A stretch of DNA of 6,794 nucleotides from contig WFUQ01000059.1 of assembly GCA_015484935.1 (NCBI GenBank), forward strand, positions 1-6,794, given 5' to 3'. Both the position numbers and the translations under genes were made by a program. The stretch comes from Gammaproteobacteria bacterium. Lineage in GTDB: Bacteria > Pseudomonadota > Gammaproteobacteria > SZUA-229. Positions 5,142 to 6,794 of this stretch are shown in pieces; the stretch's first letter is position 1, and each line of letters begins with the position of its first letter. The notes beneath the pieces were generated by a model. It was not told the origin of the DNA. It worked only from the letters and a program-made list of their open reading frames with translations, and ran no database searches.

Positions 5142-5537
5142 TCATCTATCCAGCATGGTTTTTATCAGGTCTTCCAGCATCTGAAAATCATAAGGCTTGG
5201 ACAGGACATCACTGAAACCGAAACCTTCATATCTGGCTTTGATAGTATCGACCGGATGGCCACTGCAGGCGACCACCAGCGCATCCTTATCGATAGCGAT
5301 GATCTCCTTGACAGCTTCATCGCCGCCCATGCCCGCCGGTACAGTCAGATCCATCAGCACAAGATCGACAGGCTTTTGTTCTGCTATCGCGGCCTTGTAT
5401 AACTCGATCGCCTCAAGACCATCGCGTGCATGGACCGTATCGCAACCGATCTCGTCCAGCATCGCTTCCGCCACCTCACGCATCATATCCTGATCATCCA
5501 TCACCATGATCCGGTATCGTCTGTCTTCTGATCCCAT
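5142..5537 (-). CDS. Single-domain response regulator (CheY-like receiver)
   Basis: A 131-residue cytoplasmic protein that is a receiver domain from end to end with no output domain. Counting from the ATG at 5537, it has the acidic pocket D14-D15 (VMDDQ), the phospho-acceptor D63 in LMDLTVP, the switch Ser92 (ACSGHP) and K114 (LSKPYD). All phosphorylation residues are present, so it should accept phosphate from a histidine kinase and signal by protein contact. The MDLTVPAGMGG loop resembles receivers found on hybrid kinases, so it may take part in a phosphorelay. No kinase gene is in the window. A TTG lies directly upstream in frame (5540), but ATG 5537 is preferred; the ribosome binding site is weak for either. 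A perfect TATAAT lies about 40 bp upstream. It sits near the HDOD genes, and HDOD proteins and stand-alone receivers are often found together, so a functional link is plausible but not shown. Confidence 0.93.
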   Translation of the reverse strand: MGSEDRRYRIMVMDDQDMMREVAEAMLDEIGCDTVHARDGLEAIELYKAAIAEQKPVDLVLMDLTVPAGMGGDEAVKEIIAIDKDALVVACSGHPVDTIKARYEGFGFSDVLSKPYDFQMLEDLIKTMLDR

Positions 5538-5576
5538 CAATATTCAGCCATCGCGTCGTCCACCTTTTATACAGCT

Positions 5577-5605
5577 ATTATAGGCACAGACGCAGCAGAA
5601 GACAT
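5577..5605 (-). promoter_or_regulatory. Candidate sigma-70 promoter of the receiver gene
   Basis: On the minus strand a perfect TATAAT (5582-5577) is preceded at 17 bp by ATGTCT (5605-5600), a 3/6 match to the -35. Transcription would start near 5570, giving a leader of about 33 nt. A second TATAAT (5609-5604, same strand) lacks any -35 at normal distance. Confidence 0.5.
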
Positions 5606-5635
5606 TATATTCATTTTATTAACATCACCACGAAC

Positions 5636-6277
5636 CTAGACGAAAGTATAATCGAAAGCGTCGATATCCTCCTGCCACTGCCTGGCTACATACTCTCTAT
5701 CAGCGTCATTATAAAACTCTCGATAATCTACATGTTTGCTGGTATTGACTCTGGGCAACTCGACACTCAACTGAAGCTCCTCCATAAGAGTGGCCCAATC
5801 TTCGCTAAGATTTTCAAACCTCAGCAGACGGTGCACACCGAGCGAGCCATCCTGTAATGTCAGAAAAGGTATCTGCACATACGGACAACCGGGTCGGTTT
5901 CGCCTGCCATCGGCAAACCTCAAAAAATCACTGAAAGACAGACGGTTCGCTCTGGCGCGGCTCCACCAGTGGCCTCTGCGTTGCTGCGCGAAATGATAGT
6001 GCGACACCATGCTATCCCATGGATTACGAACTACTGCAAACCTGTAGAGTTGGGAAAACAACTCGGCAGGGATATGCTTTTCCGCTTCTCGCAGACTGGC
6101 ATGACCACCGAAATGATGGCGCTGCCAGTCGAAATCCAGATGCAGTTTGGTCAAAAGTTTTTCAGGATATTTTTTCTGCGCCTGCATACAGTAAGGACTG
6201 AGCACTCGATGGATACTACTGCCCGCATTTTTAGGCACATGCACAAAAAGGAAGTTATGCTCTTGTGAGATCAACAT
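5636..6277 (-). CDS. PAPS-dependent sulfotransferase (Sulfotransfer_2-like)
   Basis: A 213-residue protein that should transfer sulfate from PAPS to a sugar or other acceptor. The 5'-phosphosulfate loop is HVPKNAGSSI (13-22), with K16 and S20-S21 in the usual positions. The 3'-phosphate site is FAVVRNPWDSMVSHYHF (80-96), containing the R-N-P-W-D signature and the later Ser and Tyr. FGGHAS (56-61) could supply the catalytic His. The C-terminal Phe-Tyr...Asp...Phe-Asp-Tyr pattern is also typical of the family. No membrane anchor is seen, so it should be cytoplasmic, unlike animal homologues in the Golgi. The acceptor cannot be told; bacterial relatives often sit near polysaccharide genes, but none is here. 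The start at 6277 has no purine-rich ribosome binding site (the preceding bases are TTCTTCTCC). It follows thiC by 82 bp on the same strand with no obvious terminator, so co-transcription is possible. Confidence 0.9.
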   Translation of the reverse strand: MLISQEHNFLFVHVPKNAGSSIHRVLSPYCMQAQKKYPEKLLTKLHLDFDWQRHHFGGHASLREAEKHIPAELFSQLYRFAVVRNPWDSMVSHYHFAQQRRGHWWSRARANRLSFSDFLRFADGRRNRPGCPYVQIPFLTLQDGSLGVHRLLRFENLSEDWATLMEELQLSVELPRVNTSKHVDYREFYNDADREYVARQWQEDIDAFDYTFV

Positions 6278-6359
6278 GGAGAAGAACAGGACACCGTCAT
6301 GATCACGATGGTCGAAACATGGATGCCTGCCAGCACCTTATATCTTTTCGTCGGGCCCG

Positions 6360-6794
<435 letters not shown>

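Noticed and set aside
4979..5215. Rightward 78-codon open frame across the gap and the receiver 3' end
   Set aside because: It overlaps the receiver gene antisense, has no ribosome binding site, and its protein has no recognisable character.

Overview
The window reads as chromosomal DNA from a gammaproteobacterium-like organism of moderate GC. The evidence is a PEP-CTERM surface protein, a Gram-negative style adenylate kinase, an EAL-HDOD protein of the YuxH/CdgJ type, a second HDOD protein, and sigma-28-like promoters. It has no mobile element, CRISPR array, rRNA or tRNA that I can see. The exact genus cannot be told from the sequence.

Layout: positions 1-4552 are transcribed rightwards and 4644-6794 leftwards. 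The two halves meet at a perfect 16-bp inverted repeat (4570-4606) that works as a shared bidirectional terminator. The rightward half holds: the 3' end of a PEP-CTERM protein gene (1-411) with a terminator; adk (625-1266) with a terminator; a small two-helix membrane protein (1387-1752); a small exported two-cysteine protein (1888-2181); a c-di-GMP-type EAL-HDOD protein (2320-3555); and an HDOD/HD-fold signalling protein (3689-4552). The leftward half, in order of transcription, holds: the C-terminal 143 codons of thiC (entering from the right edge), a PAPS-type sulfotransferase (6277-5636), a stand-alone receiver-domain response regulator (5537-5142) and an unrecognised 113-residue helical protein (4985-4644).

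The most coherent theme is signalling. Four neighbouring genes (EAL-HDOD, HDOD, CheY-like receiver, unknown helical protein) sit on either side of one terminator. The EAL-HDOD gene is preceded by a near-consensus flagellar sigma factor (FliA/sigma-28) promoter, TAAAGTAT-N11-GCCGACAA. Its -35 element lies inside a perfect 18-bp palindrome, which could be an operator. A second, weaker sigma-28-like site (TAAG-N15-GCCGATAC) precedes the unknown gene on the other strand. This suggests, but does not prove, that part of this block is tied to motility and c-di-GMP control. The HDOD gene has its own striking leader: a 14-bp AT palindrome and a hairpin with an eight-T loop just upstream of the ribosome binding site.

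adk and thiC are housekeeping genes that frame this accessory signalling segment. No clearly new multi-gene system (defence, biosynthetic or mobile) is visible. The points most worth checking are the promoter/operator arrangement and the unrecognised small genes.
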